DNA from: Paracoccaceae bacterium
GTDB lineage: Bacteria > Pseudomonadota > Alphaproteobacteria > Rhodobacterales > Rhodobacteraceae
DNA: 64,000 nt
Assembly: GCA_021647745.1 (NCBI GenBank)
Contig: JAKIUB010000003.1
Span: 62,001-126,000 of the forward strand
Reading direction: 5' to 3'
The position numbers and the translations under genes are program-made. Every line of letters begins with the position of its first letter. Position 1 is the first letter of the stretch. The notes under the pieces were generated by a model. The model saw only the letters and a program-made list of their open reading frames with translations, was not told where the DNA came from and did not search any database. Shown here in pieces: positions 39,670 through 47,986 of this stretch.

Positions 39670-40314
39670 ATGGTCTTTAAACGCCGCAAAAAGCTACACT
39701 GGCTCCAAACCGTTCGCAGCTATGTCATGCCGCGCACAGGCTGGAAGCGGGCGATATCCTATATGGGGCACCGGCTCAAACGCCTTCCCGACAGCGCAAC
39801 CCGCATCGCCCGCGGCATCTCTTTTGGCGTATTTGTATCATTTTCCCCGTTTTTCGGCCTGCACTTCCTCTATGTTTTCATCCTCGCGCGTATGTTTGGC
39901 GGCAATTTTATCGCCGCCGCCGCCGGCACGTTTTTCGGAAACCCCCTCACATTCCCGTTTATCATCGGTTTTTCCCTGAAAGTTGGCAACTGGGTATTGG
40001 GAAGAGACCCTGCCCAGCACGATTTTAAAAAAATAGGCGCGGCATTCCGCGAGTTCTTCCACACCATCTGGGCTTCGTTCAAAAGCTTATTCGGCGCGCC
40101 CCCTCCCCAAACAGACGGTCTGCATGACTTTTTTTCAGAGATACTCCTGCCCTACTTCATCGGCGGCACGATACTGGGTATCATTTTTGCCATTCCGGCT
40201 TTCTATCTGGCCAAGCCGCTGATCATCGCCTACCAAAAGCACCGCCTGAAAAAAAGGCTGGAAAAAAGAAAGCGCCACACCACCGAAGCCGAAGATCAGC
40301 CCTCCGAGGGCTGA
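39670..40314 (+). CDS. DUF2062 family membrane protein
   Basis: 214 residues from ATG 39670 (a GTG four codons earlier is possible). Seen: basic N-terminus, then PDSATRIARGISFGVFVSFSP-type stretch near residue 40 and the family's Asn-Pro motif FFGNPLTFPF near residue 95, two hydrophobic segments, and a Lys/Arg-rich tail. DUF2062 proteins are inner-membrane proteins of unknown role. It is 19 bp after rsh and upstream of pdxJ, an order seen in many Rhodobacterales. Confidence 0.85.
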   Translation: MVFKRRKKLHWLQTVRSYVMPRTGWKRAISYMGHRLKRLPDSATRIARGISFGVFVSFSPFFGLHFLYVFILARMFGGNFIAAAAGTFFGNPLTFPFIIGFSLKVGNWVLGRDPAQHDFKKIGAAFREFFHTIWASFKSLFGAPPPQTDGLHDFFSEILLPYFIGGTILGIIFAIPAFYLAKPLIIAYQKHRLKKRLEKRKRHTTEAEDQPSEG

Positions 40315-40365
40315 CATTCCGCCCGTTTTGGCATAAGCTAGCGCCAAAAGAAGAAAGGATCACCC

Positions 40366-41139
40366 ATGCAATCATTTTCAAAGCTCCGGCTTGGCATCAA
40401 TATCGACCATGTCGCGACCGTACGCAACGCCCGTGGCGGCACCACCCCGGACCCGGCCCGCGCCGCCAAACTGGCCCAAGCCGCCGGCGCTGATGGCATA
40501 ACCGCCCACCTGCGCGAAGATCGTCGGCACATCACTGATTCCGACATAGATGCCATACTTGAAGCCATTGATATTCCTCTAAATTTCGAAATGGCTGCCA
40601 CGGAAGAGATGCAAAAAATAGCCCTGCGCCACACCCCGCACGCGGTATGCATTGTGCCCGAAAAACGCGAAGAGCGCACCACAGAAGGCGGGTTGGAGGT
40701 CGCGCGCGAAGAAAACCGCATCGCCCACTTTATCGCGCCGCTGCGGGAGGCAGGCTGCCGGGTTTCCATTTTTATCGCAGCGGAGCAACGGCAAATAGAG
40801 GCGGCTGCCCGCATTGGTGCCCCTGTCGTCGAACTTCACACCGGCGCCTATTGTGACGCCCACGCCGAAGGCCGGCTCAAGGATCGTGATGCCGAGCTGG
40901 TAAAACTGCGCAATATGGCCACCCTCGCCCAAGAGCTGGGGCTGGAGGTCCATGCCGGACACGGCCTGACCTACGACACTGTTCACCCCATCGCCGCTCT
41001 GCCCGAGGTGGTAGAGCTGAATATCGGCCACTTTTTGATCGGTGAAGCCATCTTCTCCGGTCTGGATAGCGCCATCCGCCGCATGCGCGTGCTCATGGAT
41101 GAAGCCCGGAATGACGCCAGCGGGATCATTGTCGCGTGA
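40366..41139 (+). CDS. pdxJ: Pyridoxine 5'-phosphate synthase
   Basis: Condenses 3-amino-2-oxopropyl phosphate and deoxyxylulose-5-phosphate in vitamin B6 synthesis. 257 residues, a TIM barrel. Seen: LGINIDHVATVRNARGG near residue 7, ITAHLREDRRHI near residue 45, FEMAATEEM near residue 72, PEKREERTTEGGL near residue 96 and HAGHGLTYDTV near residue 192, NIGHFLIGEAIF near residue 218. The final codons overlap acpS (GTGA). AAAGGA precedes the ATG. Confidence 0.96.
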   Translation: MQSFSKLRLGINIDHVATVRNARGGTTPDPARAAKLAQAAGADGITAHLREDRRHITDSDIDAILEAIDIPLNFEMAATEEMQKIALRHTPHAVCIVPEKREERTTEGGLEVAREENRIAHFIAPLREAGCRVSIFIAAEQRQIEAAARIGAPVVELHTGAYCDAHAEGRLKDRDAELVKLRNMATLAQELGLEVHAGHGLTYDTVHPIAALPEVVELNIGHFLIGEAIFSGLDSAIRRMRVLMDEARNDASGIIVA

Positions 41140-41537
41140 TTATCGGCATAGGTTCGGATATGGCAAGCATTGAGCGTATCGAGCGCACAATAAAGCGATT
41201 TGGTGTTCGATTTGTGCAACGCGTCTTTACTGAAACCGAAAAAAAAACCGCTGAATACCGGGTAGCAACCGTCGAAACCTACGCCAAAAGATGGGCCGCC
41301 AAAGAGGCCTGCTCCAAAGCGCTCGGCACCGGCCTGCGCATGGGGGTTGCCTGGAGGGAAATGTCGGTCAAAAACCTGCATACAGGCCAGCCGGTAATGG
41401 AGCTAACGGGCGGCGCGCTCCAGCGTCTCCACCGGCTCACCCCCACCGGCCACCATGCCAAAATCCATGTCACCCTGACCGATGATCACCCCTGGGCACA
41501 GGCTTTTGTGATCATCGAAGCGCTGCCGGATGCTTGA
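41136..41537 (+). CDS. acpS: Holo-[acyl-carrier-protein] synthase
   Basis: Transfers phosphopantetheine from CoA to apo-ACP. 133 residues. Seen: IIGIGSDMASIERIE at the start (family GIDIVE-type, Mg-binding Asp), RVFTETEKKTAE near residue 29, and RWAAKEACSKALGTGLR near residue 50 with the catalytic WAAKEA core. The start GTG overlaps the pdxJ stop. Its stop codon lies in the loop of a 13-bp perfect hairpin. Confidence 0.94.
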   Translation: MIIGIGSDMASIERIERTIKRFGVRFVQRVFTETEKKTAEYRVATVETYAKRWAAKEACSKALGTGLRMGVAWREMSVKNLHTGQPVMELTGGALQRLHRLTPTGHHAKIHVTLTDDHPWAQAFVIIEALPDA

Positions 41538-41550
41538 CATCCGGCAGCGC
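41520..41550 (+). terminator. Strong hairpin overlapping the acpS stop codon
   Basis: GCGCTGCCGGATG (41520-41532) and CATCCGGCAGCGC (41538-41550) form a perfect 13-bp stem with a 5-nt loop that contains most of the acpS stop. No T-run follows. It may partly terminate, or protect the upstream mRNA, between pdxJ-acpS and lepB-rnc-era. Confidence 0.55.
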
Positions 41551-41590
41551 CTTCCTCACATAGCGCCTATCCCTGTTTGAAAGAAAAACC

Positions 41591-42409
41591 ATGGTTGCCA
41601 AAGAAAAGAAAAAAGACGGGCCCGTAATGGAAACTGTCAAAACCGTATTCTACGCCCTGCTCATCGCCGGCGCCATCCGGACTCTGATCTTCCAACCGTT
41701 CTGGATCCCCACCAGTTCGATGAAATCAACCCTGTTCATTGGTGATTTTCTCTTCGTCAACAAGTTCGCCTACGGCTTTTCCTACGCCTCTTGCCCGAGC
41801 ATGTTCGGCGTAGATTTTTGCGGTTTTGCCAAGGGAAGCGAGACACGGCTTATGGGCTCCGAGCCGGAGCGCGGCGATGTTGTGGTGTTCAAGCATCCGA
41901 CCCTTGGCTCTGACTATATCAAACGCCTGATCGGCCTGCCGGGGGACCGCATAAAGATGGTCGAAGGCTTGCTTTATATCAACGGCGCGGCAGTTGCCAT
42001 AACCCCGAACGAGCCTTTCACCGAGATCAAGGCCCCGCAAGGCCCCCAGCGTGGCCAACCGAGATGTACCAACAACCCCGCGCCCGGCGGCCTGTGCGAA
42101 AAGGAAAGTTTTACCGAGGTTTTGCCAAATGGCGTCTCGTACTCCATTCTCAATATCCAAGATTCCGGCGCGGATAATATGGCCGAAATCACCGTCCCTG
42201 AAAATACATTTTTCTTTATGGGCGACAACCGCGACAACTCCATTGACAGCCGCTATCCACAAACCGGCCCGCAGGGGGGCGGAGTTGGCTTTGTCCCGCG
42301 TGAAAACCTCATTGGCCGCGCAGATCGCATCATTTTTTCTTCCGCCGGAAGCTCGCTGTTCTCTTTCTGGACGTGGCGCTCCGATCGTTACTTCAAGGCC
42401 ATCGAGTGA
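41591..42409 (+). CDS. lepB: Signal peptidase I
   Basis: Cleaves signal peptides of exported proteins at the outer face of the inner membrane. 272 residues. One N-terminal helix (about 18-36), then the nucleophile Ser in IPTSSMKSTL near residue 42, the general-base Lys in SDYIKRLIGLPGD near residue 110, and MGDNRDNSIDSR near residue 210 (conserved box E). An insertion with four cysteines (near residues 57-64 and 155-170) is present. It starts the lepB-rnc-era-DUF1491-recO run; its last codon overlaps rnc. Confidence 0.95.
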   Translation: MVAKEKKKDGPVMETVKTVFYALLIAGAIRTLIFQPFWIPTSSMKSTLFIGDFLFVNKFAYGFSYASCPSMFGVDFCGFAKGSETRLMGSEPERGDVVVFKHPTLGSDYIKRLIGLPGDRIKMVEGLLYINGAAVAITPNEPFTEIKAPQGPQRGQPRCTNNPAPGGLCEKESFTEVLPNGVSYSILNIQDSGADNMAEITVPENTFFFMGDNRDNSIDSRYPQTGPQGGGVGFVPRENLIGRADRIIFSSAGSSLFSFWTWRSDRYFKAIE

Positions 42410-43092
42410 GCGAAGCCCCCCCCCTTTCCAGCTTTTGTCAGCGCCTCGGGCATAGCTTCAAGGATCAGAGCCTGCTGCTTCAGGCCCTCACCCACGCCTC
42501 TGCCGCGACCAACAAAAACCACGACAACCAGCGGCTCGAGTTTCTCGGAGATCGTATCCTCGGGCTGGTGATTTCGCAGGCTCTTTTCGAGGCTGACCCG
42601 AGCGCCCGCGAAGGCCAGCTTGCGCCGCGCTTCAATGCGCTGGTTCGCAAGGAAGCATGTGCGGAAGTTGCCGCCGAAATCGACCTCGGAAGCGCCTTGA
42701 GGCTTGGGCGTTCCGAAATGCGCTCCGGCGGTCGGCGCAAGCTCGCGCTGCTCGGTGATGCAATGGAGGCCGTGCTGGCCGCTGTCTATCTTGACGCCGG
42801 CTTTGCAGCCACCCAAACCCTGATTTTGCGCCTTTGGGGCGACCGAATTACCGAGGCGGAAAGCCGCGCCGATGACCCTAAATCAGCCTTGCAGGAGTGG
42901 GCGCAAGCGCGGACGCTCTTGCCCCCCGCCTATACCGATATCAAGCGCACCGGCCCCGATCACCAACCGGTATTTATCGTCGAGGCATCCCTGACAAGTG
43001 GCGAAGCCGCACGCGGCGAGGCCGCCTCTAAAAAAGCCGCGCAGGTGAAGGCCGCTACGGCCCTGCTCGCCCAACTGAAAGAGAAAAAATGA
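42406..43092 (+). CDS. rnc: Ribonuclease III
   Basis: Double-strand RNA endonuclease for rRNA and mRNA processing. 228 residues from GTG 42406, which overlaps the lepB stop (GTGA); the longer frame from 42373 lies inside lepB. Seen: LLQALTHASAATN near residue 24, NQRLEFLGDRILGL near residue 40 (metal site), LGDAMEAVLAAVYLDAGF near residue 116, and the C-terminal dsRBD with KSALQEWAQAR near residue 160 and EAASKKAAQVKAA. era overlaps the end by 4 bp. Confidence 0.96.
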   Translation: MSEAPPLSSFCQRLGHSFKDQSLLLQALTHASAATNKNHDNQRLEFLGDRILGLVISQALFEADPSAREGQLAPRFNALVRKEACAEVAAEIDLGSALRLGRSEMRSGGRRKLALLGDAMEAVLAAVYLDAGFAATQTLILRLWGDRITEAESRADDPKSALQEWAQARTLLPPAYTDIKRTGPDHQPVFIVEASLTSGEAARGEAASKKAAQVKAATALLAQLKEKK

Positions 43093-43997
43093 CCAAACGC
43101 TGCGGATTCGTTGCCTTGATTGGCGAGCCAAATGCCGGGAAATCCACCCTGTTGAACCGCATGGTAGGCGCCAAGGTTTCTATCGTCACCCATAAGGTCC
43201 AGACCACACGCGCGCGCATCCGCGGCATTGCACTGGAGGGTGACAGCCAAATCGTGTTTGTTGATACCCCCGGCCTGTTTCGCCCCCGCCGCAGGCTGGA
43301 CCGCGCCATGGTATCAGCCGCATGGAGTGGCGCTGCCGATGCGGATATGGTGCTGTTTCTGGTCGAAGCCAATCGCGGTATTACCGAAGGTGTTTCGAGT
43401 ATTCTCGAGGGGTTGGCCAGCCACATTCCGTCAACTGTATCTGTATCTCTTGTGATAAATAAAATTGACAGAGTTCAATCTGAAAAGCTTTTACAGCTAA
43501 CTAATGATCTGAATAAATTATATAATTTTGAAAATACCTTTATGATATCAGCCGAGAAAGGCCACGGAGTAGACCACCTGAAATCCTGGCTCGCCAAAGC
43601 CCTTCCCGAAGGCCCGTGGCTTTATCCGGAAGACCAGATAGCCGACGCCCCCCTGCGCCAGATCGCAGCAGAAATAACCCGCGAAAAACTCACGCTCAGG
43701 CTCCATCAGGAGCTGCCCTATCAGCTGACCGTAGAAACCGAAAACTGGGAAGATCGCAAAGACGGCTCTGTGCGGATTGACCAGTTGATCTATGTGATGC
43801 GCGACGGGCATAAAGGGATATTGCTGGGGCCAAAAGGCGCAACCATAAAAGGTGTCTCCATGGATGCCCGAAAAGAGCTTTCCGAATTTCTTGATCGCAA
43901 GGTTCATTTGTTTTTACAGGTAAAAGTCCGGCCCAACTGGCTGGAAGACAAAGAGCGCTACACCGAAATCGGCCTAAACTTCCGCGATGGCGACTAA
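43089..43997 (+). CDS. era: GTPase Era
   Basis: Essential GTPase for 30S ribosome assembly that binds the 16S rRNA 3' end. 302 residues. Seen: G1 GEPNAGKSTL near residue 12, G2/Thr region KVQTTRARIRG near residue 37, G3 VDTPGLF near residue 58, G4 NKIDRVQ near residue 119, and the KH domain with GHKGILLGPKGATIKG near residue 240. The stretch encoding residues about 115-155 is unusually AT-rich (about 25% G+C by hand count over 43441-43550), although the protein there aligns normally with the family pattern. Confidence 0.96.
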   Translation: MTKRCGFVALIGEPNAGKSTLLNRMVGAKVSIVTHKVQTTRARIRGIALEGDSQIVFVDTPGLFRPRRRLDRAMVSAAWSGAADADMVLFLVEANRGITEGVSSILEGLASHIPSTVSVSLVINKIDRVQSEKLLQLTNDLNKLYNFENTFMISAEKGHGVDHLKSWLAKALPEGPWLYPEDQIADAPLRQIAAEITREKLTLRLHQELPYQLTVETENWEDRKDGSVRIDQLIYVMRDGHKGILLGPKGATIKGVSMDARKELSEFLDRKVHLFLQVKVRPNWLEDKERYTEIGLNFRDGD

Positions 43998-44326
43998 TGG
44001 CACGCCTGACCGCCGAATTCTGGGTTCATGCCTATCTGCGCCGGCTCGATCTGGCAAATATTCCGGCATTTGTTGTTCATCGCGGCGATGCCACAGCCGG
44101 CGCCGTTATCATAAAATCCAATACTCTGAATGGCATGGCAACCCTGCTTTACCGCGTGGCGGATATCGAGGGGAACCGCCATTGGAGCGAACTTGAAAAT
44201 GCCTCCCAAGAAAAAATAGACGAAAATATTCTCCGCCAACGCCACAATGATCCGGATATCTGGGTGATCGAGGTTGAAGACAAAAACGGACGAACCCTGC
44301 TCGACGAAGCCGGTCTTTTCGATTAG
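43997..44326 (+). CDS. DUF1491 family protein
   Basis: 109 residues. Seen: LTAEFWVHAYLRRLDLANIPAF-type start, VVHRGDATAGAVIIK near residue 25, and the final DPDIWVIEVEDKNGRTLL. This fits DUF1491, a family largely limited to alphaproteobacteria and of unknown function. Its A is shared with the era stop (TAATG), and recO follows after 9 bp, so it belongs to the rnc-era-recO unit. Confidence 0.87.
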   Translation: MARLTAEFWVHAYLRRLDLANIPAFVVHRGDATAGAVIIKSNTLNGMATLLYRVADIEGNRHWSELENASQEKIDENILRQRHNDPDIWVIEVEDKNGRTLLDEAGLFD

Positions 44327-44335
44327 GCTTGCATC

Positions 44336-45061
44336 ATGGAATGGCAAGATCAGGGGGTGCTTCTCAATGTCCGGCGGCACGGAGAAAATGCTGCTATCAT
44401 TGAAGTATTGACAAAAAACCACGGGCGCCATGCCGGCCTTGTGCATGGCGGGGCCTCAAAAAAATCGGCAGCACTACTGCAAGCCGGAACACAGCTTTCC
44501 CTGACATGGCGCGCACGGCTGGAGGATCAGCTTGGGTCATTTAGCGCTGAATTACTTTCCTCCCGAAGCGTTGCGTTACTCACGCATAAGCAAAACCTAT
44601 ATGCTTTCAATGCCTTATCTGCCATGTTTTTGCGCTACCTTCCTGAAAGAGAACCAAACCCGAGGCTTTACAGCAGCGTGCTCTCTTTGCTTGAAGCCAT
44701 GGTTGACGGGCAAGAATGGCACGCCGGCTATTGTTTCCTTGAGCTTCAACTTCTGACAGAGCTGGGCTATGGGCTGGAGCTGTCTTGTTGTGTCGTCTCG
44801 GGGCAAACCACGGATCTTGCGTATATTTCGCCAAAATCGGGCTGTGCCGTGAGCACAAAAAGCGCCCGCGGCTTTGAGTCCCGCCTGCTCAAATTCCCCG
44901 ATTTTCTACAATCAGACAATCCGACGTCAATTTCCGCTAAAGATTTTTACAATGCGCTGCTCCTCACGGGGCACTTTTTCCAGAAATGGATACCGACCCA
45001 CACCCCCGAGCTGCCAAAAGCCAGACAGCGGCTGGCCGATTTTCTTCAGCGACAGTTTTGA
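44336..45061 (+). CDS. recO: DNA repair protein RecO
   Basis: Helps load RecA onto SSB-coated DNA in the RecFOR pathway. 241 residues. Seen: QDQGVLLNVRRHGENAAI-type N-terminal OB fold, HAGLVHGGASKK near residue 32, and a helical C-terminal domain. Two Cys near residue 150 (SCCVVSG) and one near residue 165 (SGCAVS) replace the full zinc-finger set seen in some relatives. It ends directly against the parC stop, with no spacing between the convergent genes. Confidence 0.92.
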   Translation: MEWQDQGVLLNVRRHGENAAIIEVLTKNHGRHAGLVHGGASKKSAALLQAGTQLSLTWRARLEDQLGSFSAELLSSRSVALLTHKQNLYAFNALSAMFLRYLPEREPNPRLYSSVLSLLEAMVDGQEWHAGYCFLELQLLTELGYGLELSCCVVSGQTTDLAYISPKSGCAVSTKSARGFESRLLKFPDFLQSDNPTSISAKDFYNALLLTGHFFQKWIPTHTPELPKARQRLADFLQRQF

Positions 45062-47326
45062 TTACATATTGAATCTGTTATCACGGGGGAAACCGCGCGG
45101 TGCCATTCTACCGGCTCCGGCGCGCTTTCCGCGCCACTCGTCAAGCTCGACAACCCTTCGCGTGCGCCCGCCGCTATCAAGCCATTGCAGCCCCTCGGTA
45201 AGGCCAAAGCTTTTCACATCGGAAAGTTCGCCATCTTTATCGGCATATTTTTGTAGCCGAACCCCCTTTCCTCGCCCAAGCCGGGGCAGATCCCCCACAG
45301 CGAAAACAAGCATTTTTCTGTTAATTCCCACACAGGCAACCTGATCTCCGACCACCCGCTTGCACACCCGCGCAACCACACCACCCTTAACATTCAGCAC
45401 CTGTTTACCGCTGCGGGTCTGGGCCAAGACCTCGCTCTCCGCCACAACAAACCCGTCACCGGCACTGGAGGCAACAATCAGCTCGGCGCCGGCTTCATGC
45501 AAAAACAGATCAACAATATCGCACTCATTAGGCAGGTCGACGATCAGCCGCACCGGCTCTCCCATGCCGCGCCCGCCCGGAAGGGTATTCCCCACAATCG
45601 TATAAAACCGGCCATTTGCGGCCATAAGCAGCAATTTATCGGTTGTATGAGCATGGAAAACAAACCGGCCCTCATCCCCATCCTTAAATTTCATGTCTGA
45701 ATCGAGCGCAATATGCCCTTTCATAGCCCGAATCCATCCCATTTTCGAACATACGACGGTAATTGCCTCTTTTTCGATCATCGCTTCGATCGGCACCTCT
45801 TCTACATCGGGGGCATCGGCCAGCTCGGTGCGCCTTGTGCCATTTGGCGCCTTGCCAAACTGTTTTTTGGCTTCCCGCAGTTGCTCGATAATTCTGGCCC
45901 ATTGGCGCATGACATCCCCGAGCAGGTCTTTCAGCTCGCTTTGCTCCACCATCAAGGCATCACGCTCGCGTTTCAGCTCCATTTCCTCAAGCTTGCGCAG
46001 GCTACGCAGGCGCATATTCAAAATCGCCTCCGCCTGCACATCCGAAAGCTCGAACTCCACCATCAGCATCGCTTTTGGCTCGTCTTCATAGCGGATAATC
46101 TCGATCACGCGGTCAAGGTTGAGAAAGGCGATAATATAGCCGCCCAGCACTTCCAGCCGCGCTTCGATCTTGCCCAGCCGAAACTTCGTGCGCCGCCCCA
46201 GCACCTCGCGCGCGTGATCAATGAAGGCGCGCAACATTTCTTTCAGGCTGGAAACCTGCGGCACCAGCCCGTCGATCAGTACGTTCATATTCATTGAAAA
46301 GCGGGTTTCAAGATCGCTTTGGCGAAACAGGGTTTCCATCAGAACTTGCGGGTCCACGGTCTTGGCGCGCGGCTCCAGCACCAGCCTGATATCCTCGGCG
46401 CTTTCATCACGCACATCGGCAAGGATGGGAATCTTCTTGAGGTTGATGATCTCGGCTATTTTTTCGATCAGCTTGCTTTTTTGCACCTGATACGGAATTT
46501 CCGTCACCACAATCTGCCATTGCCCGCGCCCCAGTTCCTCCACCGCCCAGCGGGCCCGCAGCCGAAAGCTGCCCTTGCCACAGGCATAGGCTTTCACGAT
46601 ATTTTCGCGCGGCTCCACCAACACCCCGCCGGTGGGGAAATCCGGGCCGGGCACCAGCTCGGCGAGAGTTTCATCACGCGCATTCGGAGTGCGGATCAGG
46701 TGGATGGCGGCGTCACAAAGCTCGCCGATATTATGTGGCGGAATATTGGTGGCCATGCCCACCGCAATGCCGCTGGAACCATTGGCGAGCAAATGCGGAA
46801 ACCGCGCCGGCATCACCACCGGCTCTTGCAGGGTGCCGTCATAATTGTCTTTAAAGTCAACCGCGTCCTCGCTCAGCCCCTCCATCAGGGCCACGGCAAT
46901 CTCGGTCATACGCGCTTCGGTATAGCGGGCGGCGGCGGGGTTATCGCCGTCAATATTGCCAAAATTCCCCTGCCCGTCCACCAGCGGGTAGCGCACGGAA
47001 AAATCCTGCGCGAGGCGGGCCATCGCATCATAAATCGCGGCATCGCCGTGGGGATGGTAATTGCCCATCACATCCCCGGTGATCTTGGAGGATTTCCGAT
47101 AGCGCCCCTTGGGGTCGAGCTTCAGCTCGCGCATGGCATATAATATCCGCCGATGCACCGGCTTCAGCCCGTCGCGCGCATCGGGCAGGGCGCGGTTCAT
47201 AATGGTGGAAAGCGCATAGGTCAGATAGCGCTCGCCAAGGGCACGCTTCAGCGGCTCGCTGGTCATTATGCCGCCATCTTCTTGGTCGGGGGCATTGATA
47301 TCGGGGTTGTCTGTCTTTTTAGCCAT
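45062..47326 (-). CDS. parC: DNA topoisomerase IV subunit A
   Basis: Decatenates daughter chromosomes with ParE. 754 residues from ATG 47326 (start MAKKTDNPD), which sits before the family sequence RYLTYALSTIMNRALPDARDG; a longer frame upstream is not supported. Seen: KSSKITGDVMGNYHPHGDAA near residue 75, AAARYTEARM with the catalytic Tyr near residue 118, and C-terminal blade repeats including GGRGMGEP. Partner parE is not in the window. The C-terminal end abuts recO. Confidence 0.95.
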   Translation of the reverse strand: MAKKTDNPDINAPDQEDGGIMTSEPLKRALGERYLTYALSTIMNRALPDARDGLKPVHRRILYAMRELKLDPKGRYRKSSKITGDVMGNYHPHGDAAIYDAMARLAQDFSVRYPLVDGQGNFGNIDGDNPAAARYTEARMTEIAVALMEGLSEDAVDFKDNYDGTLQEPVVMPARFPHLLANGSSGIAVGMATNIPPHNIGELCDAAIHLIRTPNARDETLAELVPGPDFPTGGVLVEPRENIVKAYACGKGSFRLRARWAVEELGRGQWQIVVTEIPYQVQKSKLIEKIAEIINLKKIPILADVRDESAEDIRLVLEPRAKTVDPQVLMETLFRQSDLETRFSMNMNVLIDGLVPQVSSLKEMLRAFIDHAREVLGRRTKFRLGKIEARLEVLGGYIIAFLNLDRVIEIIRYEDEPKAMLMVEFELSDVQAEAILNMRLRSLRKLEEMELKRERDALMVEQSELKDLLGDVMRQWARIIEQLREAKKQFGKAPNGTRRTELADAPDVEEVPIEAMIEKEAITVVCSKMGWIRAMKGHIALDSDMKFKDGDEGRFVFHAHTTDKLLLMAANGRFYTIVGNTLPGGRGMGEPVRLIVDLPNECDIVDLFLHEAGAELIVASSAGDGFVVAESEVLAQTRSGKQVLNVKGGVVARVCKRVVGDQVACVGINRKMLVFAVGDLPRLGRGKGVRLQKYADKDGELSDVKSFGLTEGLQWLDSGGRTRRVVELDEWRGKRAGAGRMAPRGFPRDNRFNM

Positions 47327-47498
47327 ATATGTGGTGTATATTGCCTGCCTGCGCCGGTCCAGCGCAAATAGAGCTGACCACCAAAAACAAGGCAAACAGA
47401 GGAAACTCGCCGATACTATGGGATTGCATGGGCTTCTGTGGACTCTAAAAGTATGGCGGCTTAAGAACACCTTCGAAGCAACCATAAGGAGAGAAAAA

Positions 47499-47690
47499 AT
47501 GGAGTGTAAATCTTGTAAATTCTGGTGGCCCTACAAGGGCGGAACCATAACCAACCGCAAAGAAGAGTCTAGAGAAACAGCCACAACAGGCGAATGCCGG
47601 CGCAATTCCATCTCCCGCACCATCGCCGATGACGGCAGTTTTCCCAGCTCCAAGCCCGACCAATGGTGTGGAAAATACAAAAGCCTCTGA
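47499..47690 (+). CDS. Small four-cysteine protein (zinc-ribbon-like)
   Basis: 63 residues. Seen: ECKSCKFWW at the N-terminus, TGECRRN near residue 31 and QWCGKYK near the end, so four cysteines in a CxxC-C-C layout that could bind zinc. AAGGAG lies 8 nt upstream of the ATG at 47499; a longer frame from 47268 runs into the parC promoter and is rejected. The pattern resembles a family of small uncharacterised proteins in proteobacteria and phages. It is divergent from parC. Function unknown. Confidence 0.65.
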   Translation: MECKSCKFWWPYKGGTITNRKEESRETATTGECRRNSISRTIADDGSFPSSKPDQWCGKYKSL

Positions 47691-47756
47691 GGGCAGCGCT
47701 CGCAGTCCTCACCCCCTGTTAACCCTGTTTTGATATCTTCTCCCTGCCAGACAAAA

Positions 47757-47876
47757 CGGGGTTCGCGTCGGGCATTTTTCTCTTACGCCCTCAGCGCTTC
47801 ACCAAAAAAAGAAGTTGCCCGGGGATTGTAACAGTAACGAGTGGTGCTGGTGCCATTTATCCGACGCGAAGCCCCG
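47757..47876. repeat. 120-bp element bounded by near-perfect inverted repeats
   Basis: CGGGGTTCGCGTCGG (47757-47771) and CCGACGCGAAGCCCCG (47861-47876) are complementary over 15 positions with one extra C in the right arm. Weaker outer repeats TGCCAGA (47745-47751) and TCTGGCA (47964-47970) lie beyond them. The interval 47691-47986 has no supported gene. It could be a miniature mobile element or a structured leader of the SDR gene. Confidence 0.4.
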
Positions 47877-47986
47877 AGCTTTACCCCAAAAGCTAAAAAC
47901 CGGAAAGCCATAGATACAACACCGCTCGCGGGCTTCCCCTTTGCGGTATTTACCTGTATGCCATCTGGCAAAACGGGGGATTTCCC

